A stretch of DNA of 43,969 bases from Mycolicibacter kumamotonensis (GTDB taxonomy: Bacteria; Actinomycetota; Actinomycetes; Mycobacteriales; Mycobacteriaceae), in the NCBI RefSeq assembly GCF_002086285.1, contig NZ_MVHU01000036.1:1-43969 (forward strand), written 5' to 3'. Shown in pieces: positions 16,100 to 24,052 of this stretch. Each line of letters begins with the position of its first letter. Within the stretch, counting starts at the first letter, position 1. The position numbers were made by a program, and so were the translations under genes. Below the pieces are notes generated by a model, which was given only the letters and a program-made list of their open reading frames with translations, was not told where the DNA came from and did no database searches.

Positions 16100-18459
16100 G
16101 TGTGGTGGGCATTTCGCTGCCCCGTCTGGTGGTGGCCGCGCCCGCATCCGGGCACGGCAAGACCACCGTGGCGGTCGGGCTTATGGCGGCGCTGGCCGCG
16201 CGCGGCCTACATGTCAGCGGGCACAAGGTGGGCCCGGACTACATCGATCCGGGCTATCACGCGCTGGCGACCGGCCGCCCGGCCCGCAACCTGGATCCCT
16301 GTCTCGTCGGCGCGGACCGGATCGTGCCGCTGCTGTTGCACGGTGCCGCCGGGGCGGATATCGCCGTGATCGAAGGCGTGATGGGGCTTTTCGACGGCCG
16401 GCTCGGCTCCGACGGTGAGGCCTCCACCGCACACGTCGCGGCGCTGACGGCGAGCCCGGTGTTGCTGGTCGTCGACATCTCGCACGCCTCCCGGACCCAC
16501 GCGGCGGTGGTGGCGGGCCTGGCCGGCTTCGACCCGGCGGTGCACGTCGCCGGGGTGGTGCTCAACAAGGCCGGCAGCGCCCGGCACGCCGACGACGTCG
16601 TCACCGCGTTGCGCCCCACCGGTATTCCGGTGCTGGGGGTGCTGCCACGCGATGCGGACGTTGCCACGCCGTCGCGGCATCTCGGGCTGGTGCCGGCTGC
16701 CGAACGCGACGAATCCGGTACCGCGCTGCAGCGGCTGTCCCGGTTGATCGCCCAGCATGTGGACCTCGATGCGGTATCGGCCCTGGCACACCAAGCACCG
16801 GAGGTGGCGGGTCAGGCCTGGGATCCGGGTGCCGAGGTGCACGCCGCATCCTCGGCCCGGCCCGTGGTGGCCGTCGCCGGCGGGCGGGCGTTCACGTTCG
16901 GCTACACCGAGACGTTCGAGCTGTTGCGTGCCGCGGGTTGCGAGGTGGCCCGTTTCGACCCGCTCACCGACTCGTGCTTGCCGGCCGGGACCGCCGGGAT
17001 CTATCTGGGCGGCGGGTTCCCCGAGGTATACGCCGCCGAGTTGGCCGGCAACACCGCGCTGCTCGGGGCGCTGCGGGCGGCGATCACCGCGGGGGTGCCG
17101 ACGGTCGCCGAATGCGGCGGGCTGGCCTGGCTGTGCCGCACGGTGGATGAGGTCCCGGGGGTCGGGGCGCTGCCCGCCGACGCGGCGATGTCGCCGCGGC
17201 TGGCCCTGGGCTACCGCACCGCCACCGCGCCGGCAGACAACCTGCTGGCTCGAGCCGACGATCGGGTGACCGGGCATGAATTCCACCGCACCCGAGTCAC
17301 TTTCGCCGGCCCGGTCGCGGCGGCTTGGCAGTTCCCGGATGGCCCGGAGGGCGTCGCCGGACCCAGCCTGCACGCGTCTTACCTGCACACCCATTGGGCC
17401 GGGCATCCGCGGCTGGCCCAGCGCTTCGCCGACGCCGTGCATGCGTTCACCGGCCCGGACCTGCACCATCACGGTGATATCGAGGCGCGATCCGGGCTGG
17501 TGGATTTCGCGGTGAACGTCTACGCCGGGCCGCGGCCGGACTGGCTCGATACGGCCCTGCACGCATCCCTCGACGACGCCGCCGGCTACCCCGACGCGTC
17601 GGCCGCCCGCAATGCCCTGGCGGCCCGGCATGGCCTCGGGGTCGACGAGGTGCTGCCCACCGCGGGTGCGTCCGAGGCCTTCGATCTGGTGGCCCGGCTG
17701 CGCCGGTGGCGACGGCCGGTGGTGGTGCACCCGCAGTACACCGGGCCGCACGCCGCGCTGATCGCCGCCGGCCACACCGTCTGCACTGTGCTCTGCGGTG
17801 CCGACGACGGTTTCGCCCTGCGCCCCGACGCGGTGCCCGATGACGCCGACCTCGTCGTCGTCGGCAACCCCACCAACCCCACCGGGGTCCTGCACCCCGC
17901 CGCGGCGCTGCGCGGTCTGCTGCGGCCGGGCCGGGTAGTGCTGGTCGACGAGGCGTTCATCGACGCCATCCCCGGTGCACCGCAATCGCTGTCCGGAGAA
18001 CGACATCCGGGGCTGCTGGTGAGCCGCAGTCTGACCAAGCACTGGTCGATCCCCGGGGTGCGGGCCGGGTATCTGCTCGGCGACCCCGGGCTGATCGCCG
18101 ACGCGGCACGGCTGCAGATCCCCTGGTCGGTATCGGCGCCGGCCCTGGCCGCCATGGTGGCGTGCTCGGATGCGCGTGCCCTGGCCGAAAGCGAGCGCCG
18201 AGCACGGCAGTTGGCGCAGTGGCGAGATGAGCTGGGCGCGGCGCTGACCGCTCGCGGGGTGCCCTTCGTTGCCGGCGCCGCACCCTATGTGCTGGCGCGG
18301 CTCGGCCGCGCGGCACATGCGGCGTTACGCGACGGCGGTATCGCGGTGCGGCGTGCCGACACCTTTCCCGGTCTGGACAGCACCTGGGTGCGGATCGCGG
18401 CCCGTCCCCGCGAGTTGACCGATCTGCTGCTGAGCGCCCTCGACCGGGTCCGCGGCTGA
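16093..18459 (+). CDS. cobBC: Fused cobyrinate a,c-diamide synthase and CobC-type PLP protein
   Basis: A 788-residue fusion. Residues 1 to about 455 are CobB: P-loop APASGHGKTTVAVGL, HKVGPDYIDPGYH, GVMGLFDG, and the glutaminase half with YLGGGFPEVY, the nucleophile Cys341 in AECGGLAW, and LHASYLHTHW. Residues from about 458 to 788 are CobC, a PLP-dependent threonine-phosphate decarboxylase-like protein: HHHGDIEARSGLVDFAVN, GNPTNPTGV, VLVDEAFID and the Schiff-base Lys649 in SLTKHWSIPG. CobB amidates side chains a and c; CobC helps make the aminopropanol linker. In M. tuberculosis these are two separate, distant genes (Rv2848c and Rv2231c). There is no stop or frame change at the junction. ATG 16093 is used; GTG 16096 is possible. 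Confidence 0.92.
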   Translation: MVSVVGISLPRLVVAAPASGHGKTTVAVGLMAALAARGLHVSGHKVGPDYIDPGYHALATGRPARNLDPCLVGADRIVPLLLHGAAGADIAVIEGVMGLFDGRLGSDGEASTAHVAALTASPVLLVVDISHASRTHAAVVAGLAGFDPAVHVAGVVLNKAGSARHADDVVTALRPTGIPVLGVLPRDADVATPSRHLGLVPAAERDESGTALQRLSRLIAQHVDLDAVSALAHQAPEVAGQAWDPGAEVHAASSARPVVAVAGGRAFTFGYTETFELLRAAGCEVARFDPLTDSCLPAGTAGIYLGGGFPEVYAAELAGNTALLGALRAAITAGVPTVAECGGLAWLCRTVDEVPGVGALPADAAMSPRLALGYRTATAPADNLLARADDRVTGHEFHRTRVTFAGPVAAAWQFPDGPEGVAGPSLHASYLHTHWAGHPRLAQRFADAVHAFTGPDLHHHGDIEARSGLVDFAVNVYAGPRPDWLDTALHASLDDAAGYPDASAARNALAARHGLGVDEVLPTAGASEAFDLVARLRRWRRPVVVHPQYTGPHAALIAAGHTVCTVLCGADDGFALRPDAVPDDADLVVVGNPTNPTGVLHPAAALRGLLRPGRVVLVDEAFIDAIPGAPQSLSGERHPGLLVSRSLTKHWSIPGVRAGYLLGDPGLIADAARLQIPWSVSAPALAAMVACSDARALAESERRARQLAQWRDELGAALTARGVPFVAGAAPYVLARLGRAAHAALRDGGIAVRRADTFPGLDSTWVRIAARPRELTDLLLSALDRVRG

Positions 18460-19430
18460 TGGCGGTCCGGGCGCTCGGGCTGCTGCTCGGCTACGCCGCC
18501 GACCGCGTCTGGGGTGACCCGCGCCGGTGGCATCCGGTCGCCGGGTTCGCGCGGTGCGCGCTGGCGGTGGAGCAGCGGCTGTATCGCGACAGCCGCGCCC
18601 GTGGCGTCGCCCAGGTTGTGTTGTTGGTCGCCGGGGCCACCGGGCTGGCCTGCGCCGCCGAGCGCTCGGCCCGAAACCCGGTGGCGCGTACGGCGTTGAC
18701 CGCCTTGGTTACGTGGGCGGTGCTCGGTGGCCGCTCCCTGGAGCGTGAGGCCCGCGCCGTGCAGGACTTGCTGAATGCCGGAGCCGTCGACCAGGCCCGT
18801 GCCCGTGTGCGCCACCTCGTCGGGCGTGACACCGCCGGCCTGGGCCCGGACGAGATCGCCCGCGCGGTGGTCGAATCCGTGGCGGAGAACAGCTCCGATG
18901 CGGTGGTGGCCTCCTTCGTCTGGGGTGCGGCGGCCGGAGTTCCGGGATTGGTGGCGCACCGAGCGGTCAACACCCTGGACGCGATGATCGGCCACCGCGA
19001 CGCCCGCTACCGCCGCTTCGGCTGGGCGGCGGCCCGGCTGGATGATCTGCTGGGACTGCCGGCCGCCCGGTTGAGTGGTGCGCTGGCGGCCGTCGCGGGC
19101 CCGGATTCCGTTGGCGCGGTGCGCGCGTGGCACCGCGATGCCCGCCACCATCCCAGCCCCAACGCCGGGGTGGTCGAGGCCGCCTACGCCGGGGCACTGG
19201 GCCTGCAACTCGGAGGTGTCAACAGCTACGGCAACCGTCGCGAGGACCGGGCACGGATGGGGCGCGGGCGGACGCCGACCGTCGCCGACATTCCGGCGGC
19301 GGTGCAGTTGGCCCGACGGGTCGGCGCCGGGGCTGCGGCCGCCGCGGCGCTGTGGTGTCTGGCGCGCGAGAGGGGGGCGCCGAACCTCGATGCCCTGAGC
19401 CGCAGTTCGATCCCGGCGGTGGTTCAGTGA
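18459..19430 (+). CDS. cobD: Adenosylcobinamide-phosphate synthase (CbiB/CobD)
   Basis: Membrane protein of 323 residues that attaches aminopropanol (or its phosphate) to adenosylcobyric acid. Marks are GYAADRVWGDPRRWHPVAGF at the N-terminus, VVESVAENSSDAVVASFVW, HRAVNTLDAMIGHRDARY, FGWAAARLDDLL and HPSPNAGVVEAAYAGALGL. The start shares one base with the preceding stop, right behind the CobC domain that works in the same step. The 3' end overlaps a convergent small gene by seven bases. Confidence 0.95.
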   Translation: MAVRALGLLLGYAADRVWGDPRRWHPVAGFARCALAVEQRLYRDSRARGVAQVVLLVAGATGLACAAERSARNPVARTALTALVTWAVLGGRSLEREARAVQDLLNAGAVDQARARVRHLVGRDTAGLGPDEIARAVVESVAENSSDAVVASFVWGAAAGVPGLVAHRAVNTLDAMIGHRDARYRRFGWAAARLDDLLGLPAARLSGALAAVAGPDSVGAVRAWHRDARHHPSPNAGVVEAAYAGALGLQLGGVNSYGNRREDRARMGRGRTPTVADIPAAVQLARRVGAGAAAAAALWCLARERGAPNLDALSRSSIPAVVQ

Positions 19431-19789
19431 TGGGCGATCAGTTCGGCGGCGCGGTCTTCCTCGTCCGGCCGGACCTGGCCGGCAGCAGTCGATTTCAGCC
19501 GCCAGGTGCTGACCAGCCCGTCGGGGCCGGTCAGTTCGCCGGCGGCAAGCGCCTCGTCGATCAGGCCGCGGACGCGCGGTTCATCGGCAGCTTCGGCCGC
19601 GAACAGCACCCGCACCGTGACGTCGTCACCGGCGACGCGGTTTGCGGTGTGGTGCGGCGCGAGTGGGCACGGCGGCGGATGATCCCAACTTCCGCACAGC
19701 GCTGTGGTGATGGCCCCGCCCAGCGCGTTCGCAGTGCCACCGGATCGCATCACCACGACCGCGTCATGGGCGTAGGCACGGCGAACCAC
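19424..19789 (-). CDS. Conserved hypothetical protein, small
   Basis: Up to 121 residues; start uncertain (GTG 19789, or ATG 19750 giving about 108). The centre CGSWDHPPPCPLAPHH has two cysteines and two adjacent histidines, and could hold a metal, but this is only suggestive. The C-terminal part (VTVRVLFAAEAADEPRVRG, IDEALAAGELTGPDG, STAAGQVRPDEEDRAA) has the look of a real, folded protein and seems familiar from actinobacterial hypothetical proteins. I do not recognise a function. It could be the last gene of the ABM/nitroreductase unit (42-base gap) or separate. Confidence 0.6.
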   Translation of the reverse strand: MVRRAYAHDAVVVMRSGGTANALGGAITTALCGSWDHPPPCPLAPHHTANRVAGDDVTVRVLFAAEAADEPRVRGLIDEALAAGELTGPDGLVSTWRLKSTAAGQVRPDEEDRAAELIAHH

Positions 19790-19831
19790 GGGTCGAGATG
19801 TTACGCGTCCCGCCGCGGATCGCGATAGGGC

Positions 19832-20263
19832 TTACGACGCGGTTCTAGTCAGTTCGATGACCGGGATGACCCGGTCGGTGCGTTCCCGGTAGGTGGCGAA
19901 CCCCGGGTAGCGCTGCGCCTGGATCTCGTAGAGCCGGTCGTGTTCGTCGCCGGTGATCTCGGTGGCCGTGACAGGAAACGTCTCGGTGCCGATCTCAACG
20001 GTGGCCGACGGGTTCGCCCGCAGGTTGTGATACCAACCGGGGTGGTGGTCCTTGCCGTCGTTGGAGGCGAACACGAAGATCCGGTCGCCCTCGGGCAGAT
20101 ACATCATCGGGCTGGTACGGGGCCGGCCGGATTTGGCCCCGGTGGTGGTCAGCAGCAGCACCGGGGCGCCTTCGAACGGACCACCCAGTTTTCCGCCGCT
20201 GCTGCGGAACTCCGCGATGTTGCGGGCATTGAATTCCAGGACCTTCTTCGCGTCCATGGACAT
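19832..20263 (-). CDS. Deazaflavin (F420)-dependent nitroreductase family protein
   Basis: A 143-residue split-barrel protein of the Ddn family. Marks are LEFNARNIAEFRSSGGKLGG, VLLLTTTGAKSGRPRTSPMM, FVFASNDGKDHHPGWYHNLR and ANPSATVEIGTETFPV. Family members use reduced F420, often on quinones or xenobiotics. ATG 20263 is certain: a perfect AGGAGGTGA (20265-20273) stands just upstream and overlaps the stop of the ABM gene. The frame is open much further upstream but that part is antisense to other sequence. Confidence 0.9.
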   Translation of the reverse strand: MSMDAKKVLEFNARNIAEFRSSGGKLGGPFEGAPVLLLTTTGAKSGRPRTSPMMYLPEGDRIFVFASNDGKDHHPGWYHNLRANPSATVEIGTETFPVTATEITGDEHDRLYEIQAQRYPGFATYRERTDRVIPVIELTRTAS

Positions 20264-20271
20264 ATCACCTC

Positions 20272-20562
20272 CTAGTCGATAGCGACGAAGTGCTCGATCA
20301 TCGGCGGGGACTCGTAGAACTCGTGTAGCAACTGGCGCCACTGCGCAAACTCTGGCGACTTCCGGAAGCCCTCGGTGTGCGCCTCGACAGTCTCCCACTG
20401 CACCAGCAGCAGATAAAGGTTCGGCGACTCGATCGATCGGGACATCGAAATCCCCAGGAAGCCGGGCTGGGCCGAGATCAGCGGCCGCGCCTTGGCGAAC
20501 GCCGCTTCGAATTCGGCTTCCCGGCCGGGACGGATGGGCAGCACTCCATGCTCGACAATCAC
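20272..20562 (-). CDS. Antibiotic biosynthesis monooxygenase (ABM) domain protein
   Basis: A 96-residue single-domain ferredoxin-like fold: VEHGVLPIRPGREAEFEAAF, QPGFLGISMSRSIESPNLYL, VQWETVEAHTEGFRKSPEF and the terminal MIEHF. Members are cofactor-free monooxygenases or stress proteins. It is the first gene of a minus-strand pair with the nitroreductase-like gene, and is divergent from a small membrane protein. Confidence 0.85.
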   Translation of the reverse strand: MIVEHGVLPIRPGREAEFEAAFAKARPLISAQPGFLGISMSRSIESPNLYLLLVQWETVEAHTEGFRKSPEFAQWRQLLHEFYESPPMIEHFVAID

Positions 20563-20615
20563 GCCTGCCAGTCTGCACCGGCGCCGATGTGGCGAGCGTT
20601 ACCCCCCTCCCCACT

Positions 20616-20668
20616 TGTCTGTGACCGAGATGCACAGATATGTTTTCTGCAACCGACAGACACAGATA
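20616..20668. promoter_or_regulatory. Repeated CACAGATA motifs in divergent promoter region
   Basis: TGTCTGTG (20616-20623) is an imperfect inverted copy of CACAGATA (20633-20640), and CACAGATA occurs again at 20661-20668, 28 bases further. The motifs lie between the divergent ABM and membrane-protein genes, so a shared regulator is possible. No family is assigned. Confidence 0.4.
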
Positions 20669-20688
20669 AATCGGGAGGCGCCGGCGAT

Positions 20689-21135
20689 ATGGGTGCGATG
20701 GCAGCAGCGGTCGTTTTCGCCTGGCTGGGCATGGTGCTGGCGATCTCATTTCTCGAGGCCCCGCTGAAATTCCGGGCGCCGGGGATAACCCTTCAGCTGG
20801 GGCTGGGTATCGGCCGCCTGGTGTTCCGGGCGCTCAACGCGGTCGAGATCGTGCTGGCGGCGGTGGTGGTGGCGGCGGTCGCCGCCGATCCCCCGGGCCG
20901 CCTCGCGGTGGCGGCGGTCGGCGTGGCGGTGGCCGTGCTGGCCACTCAGTCGCTGTTCGTCCGGCCCCGGCTGCGCCGCCGCTCCGATGCGGTGCTGGCC
21001 GCGACCACCGCGCCGCCCGGCGGGATGGTCGAACGGTCCCAGGCCCACTACGCCTATGCCGGACTGGAGGTGGTCAAGGTCGCCGCGCTGCTGACCGCCG
21101 GCGCCGCCCTGCAACTCTGGTCAGTCGCCGGTTAA
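20689..21135 (+). CDS. Small integral membrane protein, four helices
   Basis: A 148-residue hydrophobic protein with about four predicted membrane helices: AAAVVFAWLGMVLAISF, a long Ala/Val-rich segment IVLAAVVVAAVAA, VAVVGVAVAVL-like AAVGVAVAVLATQSLF and VVKVAALLTAGAALQLW. A loop FLEAPLKFRAPG follows the first helix and looks conserved. I do not recognise the function. ATG 20689 has GGGAGG about 10 bases upstream; ATG 20698 is an alternative. The 3' end overlaps convergent cobK by 15 bases. Confidence 0.7.
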   Translation: MGAMAAAVVFAWLGMVLAISFLEAPLKFRAPGITLQLGLGIGRLVFRALNAVEIVLAAVVVAAVAADPPGRLAVAAVGVAVAVLATQSLFVRPRLRRRSDAVLAATTAPPGGMVERSQAHYAYAGLEVVKVAALLTAGAALQLWSVAG

Positions 21136-21855
21136 CACCCAGGCCACCGCCTGCTCGACGTCATACACCGTCGGGACCCCGGCCGGCCGGTCCGGGCGGC
21201 GCACCACGACCACCGGCAGGCCGAGCTCGTCGGCGGCCAGCATCTTCGGCCAGGTGTACTCGCCGCCGGAATCCTTGGTCACCACCACGTCGGCGCGGTG
21301 ATCGCGCAGCAGCGCGAGTTCGCCGGGCAGCGCGTACGGGCCCCGGTCGGTGACCACCGTCCAGGTGGGCGGCACCGCGATCGACGGCGGGTCGACCACG
21401 CGCGCCAGCACCGCCGCCTCGGCCAGCTCCGGAAGATAGGACGCCAACTGTTGGCGCCCGATGGTCAGCACCGGTCGCCGGCCCAGCGCGGCCGCGGCAG
21501 CAGCGGCCTGTTGGTGGGTGTCGGCCCACTGCCAGGACGGCCTGGCCCGCTCCGCCCAGCCGGGCCGCTCCAGCCGCAGCAGCGGGCGGCCGGTCGCCGA
21601 ACAGGCGGCCACCGCGTGGCGTGACATGGTGGCCGCGAACGGATGAGTGGCATCCACGACGGCGTCATAGTCGGCCAATGCGGCACGCAGACCGTCGACT
21701 CCGCCGAAGCCGCCGATCCGCACCGCGCCGGCCGGCAACCGCGGATTGGCCACCCGCCCGGCGAGCGAGGTGGTCACGTCGACGCCGGCGGTGACCAGTC
21801 GGTCGGCCAGGACGCGGGCTTCGGCGGTACCGCCGAGCAGCAGCAGGCGGTTCAC
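21121..21855 (-). CDS. cobK: Precorrin-6A reductase
   Basis: NADPH-dependent reductase of 244 residues that turns precorrin-6A into precorrin-6B (6Y). Marks are LLLLGGTAEARVLADRL, VVDATHPFAATMSRHA, PLLRLERPGW, VLTIGRQQLASYL, TDRGPYALPGELALL and VVTKDSGGEYTWPKM. The start is GTG 21855, overlapping the cobQ stop by four bases. It is the last gene of the riboswitch-controlled cobN-cobF-cobQ-cobK operon, and its substrate is the product of cobF two genes upstream. Confidence 0.95.
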   Translation of the reverse strand: MNRLLLLGGTAEARVLADRLVTAGVDVTTSLAGRVANPRLPAGAVRIGGFGGVDGLRAALADYDAVVDATHPFAATMSRHAVAACSATGRPLLRLERPGWAERARPSWQWADTHQQAAAAAAALGRRPVLTIGRQQLASYLPELAEAAVLARVVDPPSIAVPPTWTVVTDRGPYALPGELALLRDHRADVVVTKDSGGEYTWPKMLAADELGLPVVVVRRPDRPAGVPTVYDVEQAVAWVLTGD

Positions 21856-23303
21856 GGCGCCCCCGGCGGTAGGAACGGCAGTCCGCTCGGTGGGCCGCCG
21901 CGGGCTGATGCCAGCAGCTCATCGACGTCCAAGTGCTTCTCGACCAGATCGGCCAGCAGCTCGAGCCGCCGGTCCCGCGCGGCGGGAAAGGACACGCCCG
22001 AGGGCGCCAGCCCCAGGGTTTCGGCGAGGAACGCACCCCGCAGCGCATCGTCTTCGAAACTTCCGTGCCGCATGGTGCCGAACACCTGGCCGGTGCGCGC
22101 ACCGCCGGCAAACTCGTCGGCGCCGTCGCCGCGGGTGACCCGGCCGTGGTGTATCTCGTATCCACCATCGGAGAGGCGCAGCACTTTATCTGCGCCGAAA
22201 CAGGTTTCGACATCCAGTAAGCCCAGCCCGGCTACCTCGCCCGGCGGGCCCTCGATACCCTGCGGGTCTCGGATCACCCGGCCCAGCATCTGAAAGCCGC
22301 CGCAGATTCCCACCACCGGCTTGCCTGCGGCGGCATGCGCCGCCACCGCGGCGTCCAGCCCACGCGAGCGCAGCCACGCCAGGTCGCTGATCGTCGCGCG
22401 GGTTCCCGGCAGCACCACCAGGTCGGCATCGGAGAGGCCACGCGGATCCGAGGCGAACACCACATCCAGATCCGGTTCCAGGCCCAGCGCATCCAGGTCG
22501 GTGAAATTGCTGATCCTGGGCAGTCGGATCACCGTCACGCGGCGCGCCCCGGCCCTTACCGAGCGCCGGCCGTCCAGATCGAGTGCGTCCTCGGAGTCCA
22601 GCCACAGCTCCGGGTGCCACGGCAGGGTGCCGAAGACGCGCCGGCCGGTGACGCGTTCCACGTCGGCCAGGCCGGGCTCCAGCAATTGCTGCTGCCCACG
22701 GAACTTGTTGACGATGAACCCCGCGACCAGGGCCTGGTCTTCCGGGGACAGCAACGCGACGGTGCCGAAGAACGCCGCGAACACCCCGCCGCGGTCCACG
22801 TCACCGACGACCACCACCGGCAAGCGAGCGTGCCGCGCCAATCCCATGTTGACGTAATCGCCGGCGCGCAGGTTGATCTCGGTCGGGCTGCCGGCGCCCT
22901 CGGCGATGATCACGTCGTACCTTGCGGCGAGATCGTCGAAGGCACGGTGTGCGGCCGCAGCCAACTCCGCTCGCCCCTGCATCCAGTCCGCCGAGGACAG
23001 CGAGCCCCATGGCTGTCCCATCAGCACCACGTGGCTGCGCTGGTCGCTGCCGGGCTTGAGCAGCACCGGATTCATCGCCGGCTCGGGGTCGGCTCGCGCC
23101 GCCAAGGCCTGAATCCATTGCGCCCGGCCGATTTCGGCACCCGTACCGTCGGCGGCGACACACACCATCGAATTGTTCGACATGTTCTGCGCCTTGTACG
23201 GCGCCACCCGCACCCCGCGCCGCGCCAGCGCCCGGCACAACCCGGTTGCCACCACGGTCTTACCGGCGTCGCTGGTGGTTCCGGCGATCAGGAGTCCGGT
23301 CAT
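21852..23303 (-). CDS. cobQ: Cobyric acid synthase
   Basis: Glutamine-dependent amidotransferase of 483 residues that amidates side chains b, d, e and g of adenosylcobyrinic a,c-diamide. The synthetase half has LLIAGTTSDAGKTVVATGLC, APYKAQNMSNNS, AEGAGSPTEINLR and VVVGDVDRGGVFA. The glutaminase half has VVLPGTRATISDLAWL, the nucleophile Cys in GICGGFQMLGR and YEIHHGRVT. ATG 23303 overlaps the cobF stop by four bases; the frame is open upstream, inside cobF, without similarity. Confidence 0.96.
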   Translation of the reverse strand: MTGLLIAGTTSDAGKTVVATGLCRALARRGVRVAPYKAQNMSNNSMVCVAADGTGAEIGRAQWIQALAARADPEPAMNPVLLKPGSDQRSHVVLMGQPWGSLSSADWMQGRAELAAAAHRAFDDLAARYDVIIAEGAGSPTEINLRAGDYVNMGLARHARLPVVVVGDVDRGGVFAAFFGTVALLSPEDQALVAGFIVNKFRGQQQLLEPGLADVERVTGRRVFGTLPWHPELWLDSEDALDLDGRRSVRAGARRVTVIRLPRISNFTDLDALGLEPDLDVVFASDPRGLSDADLVVLPGTRATISDLAWLRSRGLDAAVAAHAAAGKPVVGICGGFQMLGRVIRDPQGIEGPPGEVAGLGLLDVETCFGADKVLRLSDGGYEIHHGRVTRGDGADEFAGGARTGQVFGTMRHGSFEDDALRGAFLAETLGLAPSGVSFPAARDRRLELLADLVEKHLDVDELLASARGGPPSGLPFLPPGAP

Positions 23304-24052
23304 CGGGGTCGCCGCACCAGCAGAGCGTCCATCACCCAGCCCGCCTCGGCCTGCGCGGCGCGGCGGGCACCCGCGATGTCGTCGGCGACACCACCGACGC
23401 GGCCGCTGACCAGCCGCTCCCCCGCCGCACCGAGGTTGGCGCCCCACCAGATCGTCCAATCGGCCAGCGCGGAGAGGTCGAGCGCCGGCGGATTCAGCAT
23501 CGCGACGATGTTGTCCTGGCCCGCGGCAACGGCCTCCGCCAGGCGCCGCCCGGTGGTGATGTGCACCGGCCGGCCTACCTCGTGCAGCACGACTCGGTGT
23601 CGGGCGGCCAGCAGTTGCGGTGCGCTGATGCCGGGCAATACGTCGTATTCCAGTTCGTATCCCGATTCGGAAATCAGGGCTTTCACCCATTCGACGATGC
23701 GGATCGTCGAGTCGTACAGTGCCGGGTCACCCCAGACCAGGAAGGCGGCCGTGCCGCCGCGGGACTGCAGCACGTCGGCGTATCGTTGCGCCCGCGCCGC
23801 ATGCCAGTCGGCCACTGCGCGGGCGTAGCCCGACTCGGTCAATCCCGGGGAGCGGTCGCGGGGCGGGTCGGCGACCGTGACGACAGGAGTCGCGGCGGCA
23901 TAGGTCTCGACGACCGAGCGCCGTAGAGCCAAAAGGCTGTCGTCGGAGGATTTCTCGGATGCCACGACGTAGTCGACCGACCGCAGCGCGCTGGCGACCT
24001 CGGCGGTGACGTGTTGAGGACCCATCCCGATCCCGAGAATCCAGACTTTCAC
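23300..24052 (-). CDS. cobF: Precorrin-6A synthase (deacetylating)
   Basis: SAM-dependent methyltransferase of 250 residues that methylates C1 of precorrin-5 with loss of acetate. Marks are VWILGIGMGPQHVTAEVA, LTESGYARAVADWHAARAQR, FLVWGDPALYDSTIRIVE, YDVLPGISAPQLLAARHR and AMLNPPALDLSALADWTIWW. GTG 24052 has GGAGG seven bases upstream and overlaps the cobN stop. It is known that M. tuberculosis lost this gene while some other mycobacteria kept it. Here it is intact and inside the operon. Confidence 0.95.
   Translation of the reverse strand: MKVWILGIGMGPQHVTAEVASALRSVDYVVASEKSSDDSLLALRRSVVETYAAATPVVTVADPPRDRSPGLTESGYARAVADWHAARAQRYADVLQSRGGTAAFLVWGDPALYDSTIRIVEWVKALISESGYELEYDVLPGISAPQLLAARHRVVLHEVGRPVHITTGRRLAEAVAAGQDNIVAMLNPPALDLSALADWTIWWGANLGAAGERLVSGRVGGVADDIAGARRAAQAEAGWVMDALLVRRPR

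Noticed and set aside
16207..18318. 703-codon minus-strand open frame inside cobB-cobC
   Set aside because: It is antisense to an unmistakable two-domain enzyme gene, and its translation is Arg/Gly/Gln-rich with no motif.
22335..23828. Long plus-strand open frame over cobQ and cobF
   Set aside because: A shadow of the two minus-strand enzymes; no recognisable protein features and no ribosome site.
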